Below are positions 32,049-42,400 of a DNA stretch of 47,411 nucleotides, one piece after another. Below the pieces are notes generated by a model. It was not told where the DNA came from and made no database searches. It worked only from the letters and a program-made list of their open reading frames with translations. The DNA comes from CAYMCQ01 sp964389025 (GTDB lineage Bacteria; Verrucomicrobiota; Verrucomicrobiia; Limisphaerales; CAYMCQ01). Location of the stretch: contig CAYMCQ010000025.1 of the NCBI GenBank assembly GCA_964389025.1, forward strand, positions 1 through 47,411, given 5' to 3'. The position numbers and the translations under genes were made by a program. The stretch's first letter is position 1, and each line of letters starts with the position of its first letter.

Positions 32049-32489
32049 ATGGCCATCATCAAAGAATTCAAACAGTTCGCAATGCGCGGAAACGTCGTGG
32101 ATCTCGCGATCGGTGTCATCATCGGCGGCGCGTTCGGCAAGATTGTCAACTCTGTCATCGAAGACATGATCATGCCAATCATCGGCAAAGTCGTCGGTAA
32201 TGTGGATTTCAGCAACCTCTACTATCCGTTGTCCGACAAAATTCTGAGGCTTGACGGCCATTGGCCTGCTTTGGTTGACGCCAAAAAATTAGGCCCGGTT
32301 TTCGCCTACGGCAACTTCATCACCATCCTCATCAACTTCATCATCCTCGCATTCTGTATTTTCATGCTGATCAAAGGCATGAACACGTTGCAGAGAAAAG
32401 AGGAGGCCAAACCCACTCCCGCGCCCGGCCCGACAACTGATCAAAAACTTCTCACCGAAATCCGCGACCTGCTCAAAGCGAAGCCCTGA
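32049..32489 (+). CDS. mscL: Large-conductance mechanosensitive channel MscL
   Basis: 146 residues from the ATG at 32049. MscL opens under membrane tension to release solutes during hypo-osmotic shock. Visible are the N-terminal amphipathic MAIIKEFKQFAMRGNVVDLA and TM1 GVIIGGAFGKIVNSVI, and TM2 GNFITILINFIILAFCIFML, with the cytoplasmic helix QKLLTEIRDLL. The periplasmic loop is somewhat long. It lies just after the NifU 3' remnant. Confidence 0.95.
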   Translation: MAIIKEFKQFAMRGNVVDLAIGVIIGGAFGKIVNSVIEDMIMPIIGKVVGNVDFSNLYYPLSDKILRLDGHWPALVDAKKLGPVFAYGNFITILINFIILAFCIFMLIKGMNTLQRKEEAKPTPAPGPTTDQKLLTEIRDLLKAKP

Positions 32490-32621
32490 CCGAGTTCTGG
32501 AAACAAGACAGTTGTGCCTCATCTGCTTCGGCGTCGTGCTGCAATCGCGCGCAGAAGCGAAATGACCGCCGCGCTCCATCCGCCGTTTCTTCACTGGCAT
32601 TTGCCATGCTGATTCTGCGGC

Positions 32622-32786
32622 ATGACAATTACATTCCTCATCGCGGCGGTTGGAATTCTTTGCGCGCTCATCGTCGTTGTGCATTCGGTCGCGACTGCGC
32701 CGGTGGGTTATCAGGATGAAACCGGCTTTCACGCCGGCGTTCCGAACCCGTGCAGCGACGATTTGTTTCTGGAAAATCCCAGTTGA
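32622..32786 (+). CDS. Small membrane-anchored peptide
   Basis: 54 residues, ATG at 32622: a single hydrophobic helix (TFLIAAVGILCALIVVVHSVA) followed by a short soluble tail ending FLENPS. No family is known. It is too short for certainty; the helix and the absence of a competing frame favour it as coding. Confidence 0.4.
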   Translation: MTITFLIAAVGILCALIVVVHSVATAPVGYQDETGFHAGVPNPCSDDLFLENPS

Positions 32787-32921
32787 GTTTGCCGCAGAAA
32801 TTTCCTTTCAGAATCCCGCCTCGGCGGGACTGACAGGAAAACAGATGGTTCGGCTCTCAGTTTTTATCAGAGTGCCGGGAAACCATTGAATCATTCCGCG
32901 CCTCCTCCGCGCGGAAACCGG

Positions 32922-32953
32922 GCTGGGGAGGAGAAGTTTTTCTCCTCCCCAGC
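32922..32953. terminator. Hairpin after the DAHP synthase gene
   Basis: GCTGGGGAGGAGAA and TTCTCCTCCCCAGC form a perfect 14-base stem around a 4-base loop, 14 bases beyond the DAHP synthase stop. There is no following T-run on the minus strand, so it may be a factor-independent-like stabilising hairpin and not a classical terminator. Confidence 0.5.
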
Positions 32954-32966
32954 AACTCAAAAAGAA

Positions 32967-33989
32967 TCATTCCCGTCCCGCCGCAAGAATCAACGGCCTC
33001 AACTCCTGCATCAACTTCGCGAATTGCTGCAGCGAAACCTGCTGCGCGCCGTCGCTCCACGCTTCGGCGGGATTCGGATGAACTTCGATCAGCAGCGCGT
33101 CCGCGCCCATCGCCACCGCGCCTTTGCACAGCGACGTCACGAGATCCGCGCGGCCGGTTCCCTGGCTCGGATCAATCACGATCGGGCAATGCGATTCCTG
33201 TTTGATGATGGGAATCGTCGAGAGGTCGAGCGTGTTGCGCGTGTAAGTCTCAAACGTGCGGATGCCGCGCTCGCAAAACATCAGGTTCGGATTTTCGTTC
33301 GCCAGAACGTATTCGCCGGCCAACAGCCATTCCTCGACCTTCATCGAAAGGCCGCGCTTGAGCAGAACCGGCTTGCCGGTCTTCGCCGCGGCGATGAGCA
33401 ACTGAAAATTCTGCGAGTTGCGCGCGCCGATCTGGATGATGTCCGCGTATTCGGCCACCAAGTCCGCGTGCTGTTCGGAAAGCATTTCAGTGATGACGGC
33501 CAGTCCGGTTTCGCGGCGTGCTTTGGCCAACAACTTCAAACCTTTTTCGCCGAGACCTTGAAATTCGTAGGGCGAAGTGCGCGGCTTGAACGCGCCGCCG
33601 CGAAGAATCGTCGCGCCTGCTTTGCTGACAACCTCAGCCGTTTTCATCAACTGCTTTTCACTCTCGACGGAACACGGCCCGGCCATGACGTGAAATTGTT
33701 TCCCGCCGATGACGAGGTGATTGCGGACTTGAACCGTCGAATTCGCCGTGTGCGCCTGACGGCTGACGAGTTGGAAACGTTTTTGGATCGGCGTGACGCT
33801 CTCGACGAACTTTGGAAATTGCGTGGCGAGCGCTTCAAGTGACTTGTGCGTGAGTTCATCGCCGATAGCGCCGATGACCGTGCGCGCGACGCCGCGCATG
33901 ACGTGCGGTTTGTAGCCGAGCTTGCGGATTTCCCTGAGCACGACCGCTTCTTCGCGGCTGGAAATTTTCGGTTTGAGAACGATGATCAT
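32967..33989 (-). CDS. 3-deoxy-7-phosphoheptulonate (DAHP) synthase, type I-beta
   Basis: 340 residues. It condenses phosphoenolpyruvate and erythrose 4-phosphate, the first step of the shikimate pathway. It has an N-terminal ferredoxin-like regulatory part (about 1-70) and the catalytic barrel with AGPCSVES, GATILRGGAFKPRTSPY, IGARNSQN, KPVLLKRG and the C-terminal VDPSQGTGR-type block (here IDPSQGTGR) and LIEVHPNP. This is the AroG_Bs/AroF-I-beta form. It is monocistronic here. Confidence 0.95.
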   Translation of the reverse strand: MIIVLKPKISSREEAVVLREIRKLGYKPHVMRGVARTVIGAIGDELTHKSLEALATQFPKFVESVTPIQKRFQLVSRQAHTANSTVQVRNHLVIGGKQFHVMAGPCSVESEKQLMKTAEVVSKAGATILRGGAFKPRTSPYEFQGLGEKGLKLLAKARRETGLAVITEMLSEQHADLVAEYADIIQIGARNSQNFQLLIAAAKTGKPVLLKRGLSMKVEEWLLAGEYVLANENPNLMFCERGIRTFETYTRNTLDLSTIPIIKQESHCPIVIDPSQGTGRADLVTSLCKGAVAMGADALLIEVHPNPAEAWSDGAQQVSLQQFAKLMQELRPLILAAGRE

Positions 33990-34059
33990 AGCCCCGGCAA
34001 TGGTTCACGGATTGAAGAAGTTGACGAGCCTAAAGTTGAAATCAAAGCCGTCGCTTAGA

Positions 34060-35334
34060 TTAGTCACGACGGCGGCGTGACTTGGATTGGACAAAGAGAA
34101 TTCCGCAACTCAATAGCAAAATCGCCACTGTTGATGGTTCTGGTATCAGCCCAAAACCAAAACCTTGAAAGTTATTCATATTGTAGGCCGACAACGGTGC
34201 CAACGGATCCGTCGGAATTGTGTATTGGAAAACCATTGACCACCCCACAAGGCCGGTATAAGCCGCCCCCAGCGCAGACGCCGCCTCAAAGCTGCTGGCC
34301 AGACTGATGTCCCAGACTCGAACTTGAAGATTCACCGTTCCGTTCGTAAATCCGTCGAGTGTCCTGGTTCCGCCAAACCACGTGCCGACACTTGCTGATG
34401 TTGAATTCTTGAATGTGGTTGGCGCTGTCGAAACAGCCGTCAAGCTGGACGCTTCGGCGGTGGATGCGCCGAAATAAAGTTGGGCACGCAAACCGGGAGT
34501 GCCGTTGCTGAACACACGCGCGCCTGCGGTGGATGCGGGATTCAAGCTTGAGGCTGTGACGTCAAATCTCACGAACCGGTCTGGAGGAGACGGCACATCC
34601 GACGTGTCGTTTGAAAAACGGACTGTGCCTTGGGCAAAGCCGGAGACGCTTGTGCCGAGCAGAAAAACAATTGCAAAAAAGTTTTTCATAAGCTTCCCGT
34701 GACGTCGCCACTTTGCTGAAACAAAAAAGATTCCGCTGCCGACCAACAACAGCGCGATTGTTGATGGTTCAGGAACTGGAAGGCCAATCGTGAAGCCCTG
34801 GAAATTCTTCATGTTGAATAAGTCCAGCGAGCCAAGCGGATCGGTTGGAATCGTATAAGTAAAAATCAAAGACTGACCGATCAGGCCAGTGTATGCCGCA
34901 CCCAATGCAGTCGCCGCTTCGTAGCTGCTCGCCAAATTGATGTCCCAGACACGGACTTGCAAGTTTACAATATTTCCGTCAGAAGAATTTGGAAATCCGT
35001 CTAATGTTCTTCCTCCACTGAACCATGAGCCGACGCTTGCCGATGTAGAATTTTTGAATGTGCTCGGAGCGGTCGTGACTGCAACAAGGCTGGATTCATT
35101 CGCCGTGGATGCTCCGTAATAAAGCTGCGCGCGCAAACCGGGAGTCCCATTGCTGAACACGCGCGAGCCTGCGGTGTATGCTGGATTTACGTTTGCCGCC
35201 GTCGCGTCGTATCTCACGAAACGGTCTGGCGGCGACGCCAAATCCGACGAGTCATTTGAAAAACGAACTGTGCCTTGCGCGAAGGCTGAGACTGCCGCGC
35301 CGAGCAGAAAAAGAATTGCGAGCAAGTTTTTCAT
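34060..35334 (-). CDS. Two tandem PEP-CTERM proteins fused in one reading frame
   Basis: 424 residues from the ATG at 35334 (MKNLLAILFLLG). The protein is two full copies of the same exported protein in one open frame: copy 1 about 1-212, copy 2 about 213-424, each with a signal peptide-like start (MKNLLAILFLLG / MKNFFAIVFLLG), a middle domain beginning AQGTVRFSND and a PEP-CTERM sorting tail (VPEPSTIALLLVGSG / IPEPSTVAILLLSCG). At the junction the SAKWRRHGK tail of copy 1 runs straight into MKNFF without a stop. Exosortase normally cleaves at PEP-CTERM, so copy 1 could still be processed. The ATG before copy 2 could also start it separately. Confidence 0.85.
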   Translation of the reverse strand: MKNLLAILFLLGAAVSAFAQGTVRFSNDSSDLASPPDRFVRYDATAANVNPAYTAGSRVFSNGTPGLRAQLYYGASTANESSLVAVTTAPSTFKNSTSASVGSWFSGGRTLDGFPNSSDGNIVNLQVRVWDINLASSYEAATALGAAYTGLIGQSLIFTYTIPTDPLGSLDLFNMKNFQGFTIGLPVPEPSTIALLLVGSGIFFVSAKWRRHGKLMKNFFAIVFLLGTSVSGFAQGTVRFSNDTSDVPSPPDRFVRFDVTASSLNPASTAGARVFSNGTPGLRAQLYFGASTAEASSLTAVSTAPTTFKNSTSASVGTWFGGTRTLDGFTNGTVNLQVRVWDISLASSFEAASALGAAYTGLVGWSMVFQYTIPTDPLAPLSAYNMNNFQGFGFGLIPEPSTVAILLLSCGILFVQSKSRRRRD

Positions 35335-35470
35335 ACGCACCCCGCGACGCCTGAATTCCTTTGTCGCTGATTAACCCGAGAATGCTTTTCCGTGCGGATT
35401 TGTCGAGGCTCGATTTCTGGAATCGGCCAACTGTCTTTTGGCAAGTCGAATGAAAATTTTGCGAAGCTTA

Positions 35471-36481
35471 TTAGAAGCTGAAGCCTACTCCGACCGTGAC
35501 GAAAAACGAGTGATGCAGGTCGAGTTCCACGCGGCGTCCGCCGAAGGAGTGTTCATACTTGCCGAGGTTCTGATATTGCACGCCGGCGACCGCGCTCCAG
35601 TCTTCACAGAATTGCCACGACAGGTTCGCGGCGAGATAACCGCCCCAGAGCATGTCGCTGTCACTGCCTTTCCCAGAGAGCGTGGTGCCGGTGATTGACC
35701 ATGCGACGTCGTTGTTCAGCAGCGCCCCGGCGAGGCCGCCGGAGATTTGCAGATTCACGCGCTCGGTGATTGGGAACTCGGCATACGGGCCGAGGCGAAA
35801 GCCCCAGATGTCCGAGTCGAGGCGGCGACGGTCGTTGAGCGTCGCGCCGGAAATGATCGAGGTGCTGGAACTGACGGGCGTGTCGCCAAGCAAAAATCCC
35901 GGGCCGGCAAAACTGCCTTGATACGGATCGGGGCTCGCGCCCGGCGGAGTTGTGCCGGGCGTGAACGGATAGGCGTCTGTCGTGCGGGTCAGATTCGCGG
36001 TGAACGAGTGGTCGTCGCCGAGGGAAAGGTTCATGTAATTGGCCGCAACCTCGAAACCGAAGCGGACTTTTTCGTGGGCGCAAAGCTGGCGGCTGAAGAC
36101 GAGTTCAGCGCCGACGCTTGGGTCTTCCTTCATGGAGCGCGCGGGATACTTTCCAGCCGCGCCGGAGCGGCTCATAAGGATCGTGTCGCCCGAAATCTGG
36201 CTGCCGCTGTCGTAGCCCCAATACCAGGTCTGGCCGCCGGCGTTTCCGCTGATGTCGGTCAGCACGTAGCCGTCGTCGTAGTTGTAAGGGTCGCCGTCGG
36301 GCGTGTTGCGCAGATTGTTGGGCGCGGACATGGCGTTGACGCCCTTGAACTTCGCCTTGATGTCGAAGCCGAAGCGCGCGGAGAACGTAAGCCGGTTCGT
36401 CGCCGCTTCACCGGCGAAAACGTTCGCCGCGAAGAAAGCTCCGGCGGCCAGAACCAGCCATGTGGATAAAGTTTTTTTCAT
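35471..36481 (-). CDS. Outer-membrane beta-barrel protein
   Basis: 336 residues with a cleavable signal peptide (MKKTLSTWLVLAAGAFFAANVFA). The body has alternating-pattern strands and ends in an aromatic residue (TVGVGFSF), as required for outer-membrane insertion. No family is assigned. It starts 13 bases downstream of the stop of the giant protein gene on the same strand and may be co-transcribed with it. Confidence 0.75.
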   Translation of the reverse strand: MKKTLSTWLVLAAGAFFAANVFAGEAATNRLTFSARFGFDIKAKFKGVNAMSAPNNLRNTPDGDPYNYDDGYVLTDISGNAGGQTWYWGYDSGSQISGDTILMSRSGAAGKYPARSMKEDPSVGAELVFSRQLCAHEKVRFGFEVAANYMNLSLGDDHSFTANLTRTTDAYPFTPGTTPPGASPDPYQGSFAGPGFLLGDTPVSSSTSIISGATLNDRRRLDSDIWGFRLGPYAEFPITERVNLQISGGLAGALLNNDVAWSITGTTLSGKGSDSDMLWGGYLAANLSWQFCEDWSAVAGVQYQNLGKYEHSFGGRRVELDLHHSFFVTVGVGFSF

Positions 36482-36493
36482 GGCGCAATAAAG

Positions 36494-39400
36494 TTAGTTT
36501 TTGATCACACGATAATACCTGCCGCCCTTCAATGACGGCCTGCTGTCGGTCTTGGGCGGGCCGTCGTCATACCATTGCGTGCGGTTCGCGTTGGCGGTGA
36601 TACTCGGCACGGCGACTTTCCAAACCATCGTCGGAAACTCGTCGCTGTAAACGACCGTGTAGGTCGAGCCGGGCGTTGAGATGAATTCGATGAGGAAACG
36701 GATTTCAGTCGGAGACAGCCGGTTATCCATGAACGCGCGGTCAATGTCCACTCCGCCGCCGGAGACCGTGGCAGTCGAGCCGGTCACGGCTTGCGCGGTG
36801 AGCGTGTCGGTGAACGGCAGGCGCGACGGGTTGTAGAATTCCAGACGGAAGCGCAGGACTTCACCGGAAGCGAGCGAGAGATTGTATTGCACGTAAGGCA
36901 CCCCGGCGTTGGTGCCGGTGGCGTTGTAGAGCGAAACACCCGAGCGCGAGATGGTCACGTTGAGGCGCACACCCGGCACGGCGACGACGGTCGTGTTCGT
37001 CACGAAAACGATCTGCTCGTAGAGGCCGGTCTGCGGATTGAGCACAATCGAGCCGGCGGAAACTCCGAACGTCGGCGTCACCGCCGTCGTGGTGACCTGT
37101 CCTGCGGCAGATGAGCCGTTGTTGTTCGAAGGATCGGGGTCAGGCGTGTCCGACGTGCCGGAAACCCTGTTTGTGAACGAGCCGCTCGACGGCGCGGTTG
37201 CGATGAGTGTGTAGTTCGTGAATCCGCCGTTTGCCAGATTTATTCCCGGCCACGTCACCACGCCGTTGCTGAAAACGCCGCCGCTGGACGCGTTCGAGAA
37301 AACGAGGCTCACCGGCAAGTTGTCAGTGACGACGACGTTGGTCGCAGTCGAGGGGCCGTTGTTGGTGACTGAAATCGTGTAGGTGATGGCGCTGCCGGCC
37401 AGGATCGTAGATGGGCCGCTCTTGGCGACCAGCACGTCGGCTGACAATGATGTCACGGTGATCGTCTGGCTGCATGTGTTGCTATTTCCGCAGGCATCCG
37501 TCGCCGCGTAAGTCCGCGTGATCGTCACCACGAGGCCGTTTGTCACCGCCATATCTCCCACGAAACTCTTGGCGGGCGTGCCGCAATTGTCGGTGGCGGT
37601 CGCGGTCGCCGGGTCCGGCGCCGGCACCTGGCTGAACTGCGACACCGCCACATCCGCCGGGCAAGTGATCGTCGGTGCCGTCGTATCGGTGACGGTCACA
37701 GTCTGGCTGCACGTGTTGCTGTTCCCGCACAGGTCGGTCGCGCTCCATGTCCGCGTCGCGTCAAATGTGTTTCCGCATCCCGCATTCGTCGTCGTGCTGA
37801 CTATCGAAATCGTGTTCGTCCCGCCGGCGTCGGTGGCTGATGGAGCGTCGAATGTCCAGGCGCTGCCACATTCCACGCTCTTGTTCGTCGCGCAGGTGAT
37901 CGCGGGGCTGGTCGTGTCCACGGTAGTCACAGTCTGCGAGCAGGTGTTTGTGTTCCCGCACTCATCCGTCGCAACCCATGTCCGTGTCGCGTCAAACGTG
38001 TTTCCGCAGTGGCCGGATACGTTCGTGGTCGTGCTCAAAATCGTGATCGCGTTCGTCCCGCAGCCATCCGTTGCCGTCGGCATGTCGAATGTCCACGCGG
38101 TTCCGATCTCAACTGTCTTGTTGGTCGCACACGTAATCGCTGGTCCCGTCGTGTCCACAACGTTCACGGTTTGCGAGCATGTGTTTGTGTTGCCGCATTC
38201 GTCCGTCGCCACCCACGTCCGCGTCGCGTCAAACGTGTTTCCACAGTGACCCGAGACGTTTGTTGTCGTGCTCAATATCGTGATCACGTTCGTCCCACCG
38301 GCATCGGTGGCTGAGGGAACGTCGAACGTCCAGGCACTTCCGCATTCCACGTTCTTGCCGCTCACGCAGGTGATCGTCGGCCCGGTCGTGTCCACCACGT
38401 TCACAGTCTGCGAGCACGTGTTCGTGTTGCCGCATTCGTCAGTCGCAACCCATGTCCGCGTCGCGTCAAATGTGTTCCCGCAGTGGCCGGATACGTTCGT
38501 GGTCGTGCTCAATATCGTAATCGTGTTCGTCCCACCAGCGTCTGTCGCCGTCGGCGTGTCAAATGTCCATGCGGTTCCGATCTCAACCGTCTTGTTCGTC
38601 GCGCAGGCGATCGCGGGACCGGTCGTGTCCACGGTAGTCACAGTCTGCGAGCAGGTGTTTGTGTTCCCGCACTCATCCGTCGCAACCCATGTCCGTGTCG
38701 CGTCAAACGTGTTTCCGCAGTGGCCGGATACGTTCGTGGTCGTGCTCAAAATCGTGATCGCGTTCGTCCCACCAGCGTCTGTCGCCGTCGGCGGGTCAAA
38801 TGTCCATGCGGTTCCGATCTCAACCGTCTTATTCGTCGCGCAGGTGATTGCAGGGCCGGTCGTGTCCGCAACGTTCACCGTCTGCGAGCAGGTGTTCGTG
38901 TTCCCGCACTCATCCGTCGCAACCCATGTTTGTGTTGCATCAAACGTGTTCCCGCAATGACCCGAGAAGTTTGTCACCGTGCTTATGATGGCAATGGTGT
39001 TGGTTCCGCAGCCATCGCTCGCGGTCGGCGGGTCAAATGTCCACGCATCTCCCAGCTCGACGGTCTTGTTCGTCGCACACGTGATCACGGGGCCGGTCGT
39101 GTCCACAACGTTCACGGTCTGCGAACATGTGTTTGTGTTGCCGCATTCGTCAGTCGCGACCCATGTCCGCGTCGCGTCAAATGTGTTCCCGCAGTGGCCG
39201 GAGACATTCGTGGTCGTGCTCAACACCGTAATCACGTTCGTCCCGCAGGTTGACGTGGCGGTCGGCGCATCGAACGTCCAGGCGTCACCGCACTCGACGG
39301 TCTTGTTCGTCGCGCATGTGATGACCGGTGGCGTGTCGTTGATGATTGTGATGGTGACCGTGGCCACGGCGGACGTGGTCGTTCCATCGTTAACTTGATA

Positions 39401-42400
39401 AGTGAATGTGTCCGGGCCGTGATAGTTATTGGTCGGGACAAAAGTGAACGAGCCGTCGCCGTTCAGCGTGATTGTGCCGTGGGATGGGTTGCTGACGAGC
39501 GCCGCCGTCAACGAATCGCCGTCCACATCGAAGTCGTTGCTCAACACTCCTGACGTGGCGGACACAATCAGATTTGTTGTCCCGTTGACACTATAGCTGT
39601 CATCCACCGCAACTGGCGGATCGTTTTCCGGCGAAACCGTGATGGTGATCACTGCGCTGTTGGTTCCGCCGTTGCCGTCGCTGACAGTGTAAAGGATCGT
39701 CGCTGTGCCGTTGAAATTCGTGTCCGGTGCGAACACAAGATTAGTTCCGGTGTTGATCACCGTTCCGTTCGTCGAAACAAAGCTGACGATGGAGAGCGTG
39801 TCGCCGTCCACATCGCTGTCGTTGGCCAGAACATCTATCGTCACGCTCGCGTCCTCCACAACGTTCGTGCTGTCATTCACCGCCACGGGCGGATCGTTGT
39901 CCGGGCTCACGGTGACGGTGATCGCCGCGCTGTTGGTCCCGCCGAAGCCGTCGCTGATGGTGTAAAGAATCGTGACCGTGCCGTTGAAGTCCGGGGCTGG
40001 TGTGAACACAAGGTTCGTTCCTGTGTTGATCACACTCCCATTGGTTGAAACAAAGCTCACGATGGTCAGCGCGTCGCCGTTCGGATCGCTGTCGTTGGCC
40101 AGAACATCAATCGTCACGCTCGCGTCTTCCACGACGTTCGTGCTGTCATTCATCGCGACCGGCGGCTGGTTCACTACCCCGACTGCCACGGTGATGATTG
40201 CCGAGTTTGTCCCGCCATTGCCGTCGCTGATGGTGTAACCCACCGTCACATAGCCGGTGAAATTCGTGTCAGGCGTGTAGATGACGTTCGTCCCAGAAAT
40301 CACGGCTGTGCCGTTTGTGAAACTGACGCCGACGATGGTGAGGGTGTCACCGTTCGGATCGCTGTCGTTCTCCAAAACCGGAATGGACACGGGCGTGTTG
40401 GTGGTGGCGGCGGTGTCGTTGACAGCGACGGGCGGCACGTTGCTGACGGTTGTGGTCACGGGCGGCGTGATGTTGTTGGTCGGATTCGGGTCGCTCGTGG
40501 GGCCGCCGACGCTGGCGACGTTGGTGCTGCTTCCACTCAACGGCGCGGTGACGGTGAGGATCAAATTGGTGGATGCGCCGGAGGCCAGGTCGCCGATGTC
40601 CGCCCAGATGACGTCACCGCCTGACAACATACCGCCGCCGGTCGCGCTGACAAAGGTGACGTTTGCGGGCAAACTGTCGGTGACGGTCACGCTGGTCGCG
40701 ACGGACGGGCCGCTGTTCGTAACGGTGATGGTGTAATTGAAATTCGCGCCGGGTGAAACGCTTGTTGCCGGGCCTGTTTTGGACACGCCCACGTCGGCTA
40801 CGGAAGTGACGGTCGTGATGACGGGCGGGTTGGTATTGTTGTCCGGCGTCGTATCCAGCTCGGCTGCGGTGCCGACGGCGAGGTTGGTCAAGACTGTGCC
40901 GTTGGCTGGCGCGGTTAAGGTGAGGGTGAGATTGGTGACGTCGTTGGCCGCGAGGGTTCCCAGGTTTGTCCAAACGACGTTGCCTCCGCTTAACATGCCT
41001 CCCCCGCTTGCGCTTACGAAAGTAACACCGGCGGGCAGATAATCCGTGACGGCCACTCCCGTCGCCGGTGATGGCCCAAAGTTCGTGACGCTGATGCTGT
41101 AGTTGAAATTCGACGTGGCGAGAACATTAGACGGGCCGGTCTTGCCGAGGCCAATGTCTGCGACAGGAACGACAGTGAGGACGGACAGCGAAGGAGCATT
41201 GTCAAAGGTGTTGAGCGTCGAGTCAATCACCGTTGCCCCGATGAGCGCCGTGGCGCTGTTCGTGTATCGTCCTGCGGTGAGCGGAACGGTGGCCTGAAAA
41301 GTCAGCACCGATGAACTGTTCGCATCAATGGGAAACGGTGTCGGCCAGCGGAGCGTTTGTCCATTGATGTTTGGATTTCCGAGCGAGAGCGAATTGTAGG
41401 TGGCGCTGTTCTGGATGAACGTTATGTTCGCAGGCACGCCCGGCAGGATGTCATTGATTTCATCCATGACCAGGTCAAAGGACGAGGTGTTTGAAAAAGT
41501 GATCGTATAAGTCACCGTGCCGCCCGGCGCCAAAATGGAAGACGGAGTGATCGTTTGGCTCGATATGAGGACTGCGTTCGTGGCAGCAACTATGATGTTG
41601 CTGCCGCCGCTGCCCAACGATGTCAGCGTCGTGTGCTTGATGTTCGCACCGCTGTCAATGAAGGCGAACGGACTGACCTGAACGTTCGTTCCTGTTGGCA
41701 GCAGGGCGCGGAAGGTGAAGGTGTTGGTATAAGATTGGCCGGAGTAATTGGTGAACCCGGGAACACCTGGATCAAAATACAGCCTGTTATTGTAAGTCGG
41801 GTTTTGCGTGAACCGCACCACGGTGCTCACCAATTCATAAGCGTCCGGACGCCATGAATCAAGGACTCCGGGAGAAAATGAGATGCTGTTTTGGCCGCCG
41901 ATTGTCCCTGTGTCGCCGCCGATGACCAAATCCACGCGCTCGCCGACGACCGCATACGGGTTCAGGTTCGTGATGATTGTCACCTTGTTGGCGTTGGCTT
42001 CGATGACAAAAGTTATGTTTGAGAAACCATAATTCGACGAAGCCAGAACCGTCCCGATTCCGGGCGGGCCGTTCAGCACTCGAATCGTGTGGTTCTCGTT
42101 CGTGAGGTTTATCAATGAATCCGTGCCCTTGGTGAAACTCGGTCCCTTGAGATAAAATGCCGCCATCTTCGTCTGCCCCGCCGCTAGCGCGCCCAGTGTG
42201 CGAACTCCGGAATCCGTCGTCGCCAAAAGTATCCGGTTCGTGCTGACGATATTCGTCATGACGACGTAAGTGCTCGGAATGTTGGTGGCGAGGTTGTTCG
42301 AAATCATATAGACCGCATAATTGTAAACGATGCCGTTGCCGGCCTTGTCATCCACGTAGAAATTCCCAGGTGAAGTGATGAGCTGGATCACCTGCGCCTG

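Noticed and set aside
32886..33842. 318-residue open frame on the plus strand
   Set aside because: Antisense to the DAHP synthase gene, whose motifs are intact.
37518..38960. Long plus-strand frames within the giant protein region
   Set aside because: Mirror images of the 237-bp repeats; they repeat with the same spacing and have no start region or motif of their own.
37676..39328. Possible CRISPR-like array because of regular spacing
   Set aside because: The units are 237 bases and wholly coding; there are no short direct repeats with unique spacers and no cas genes.
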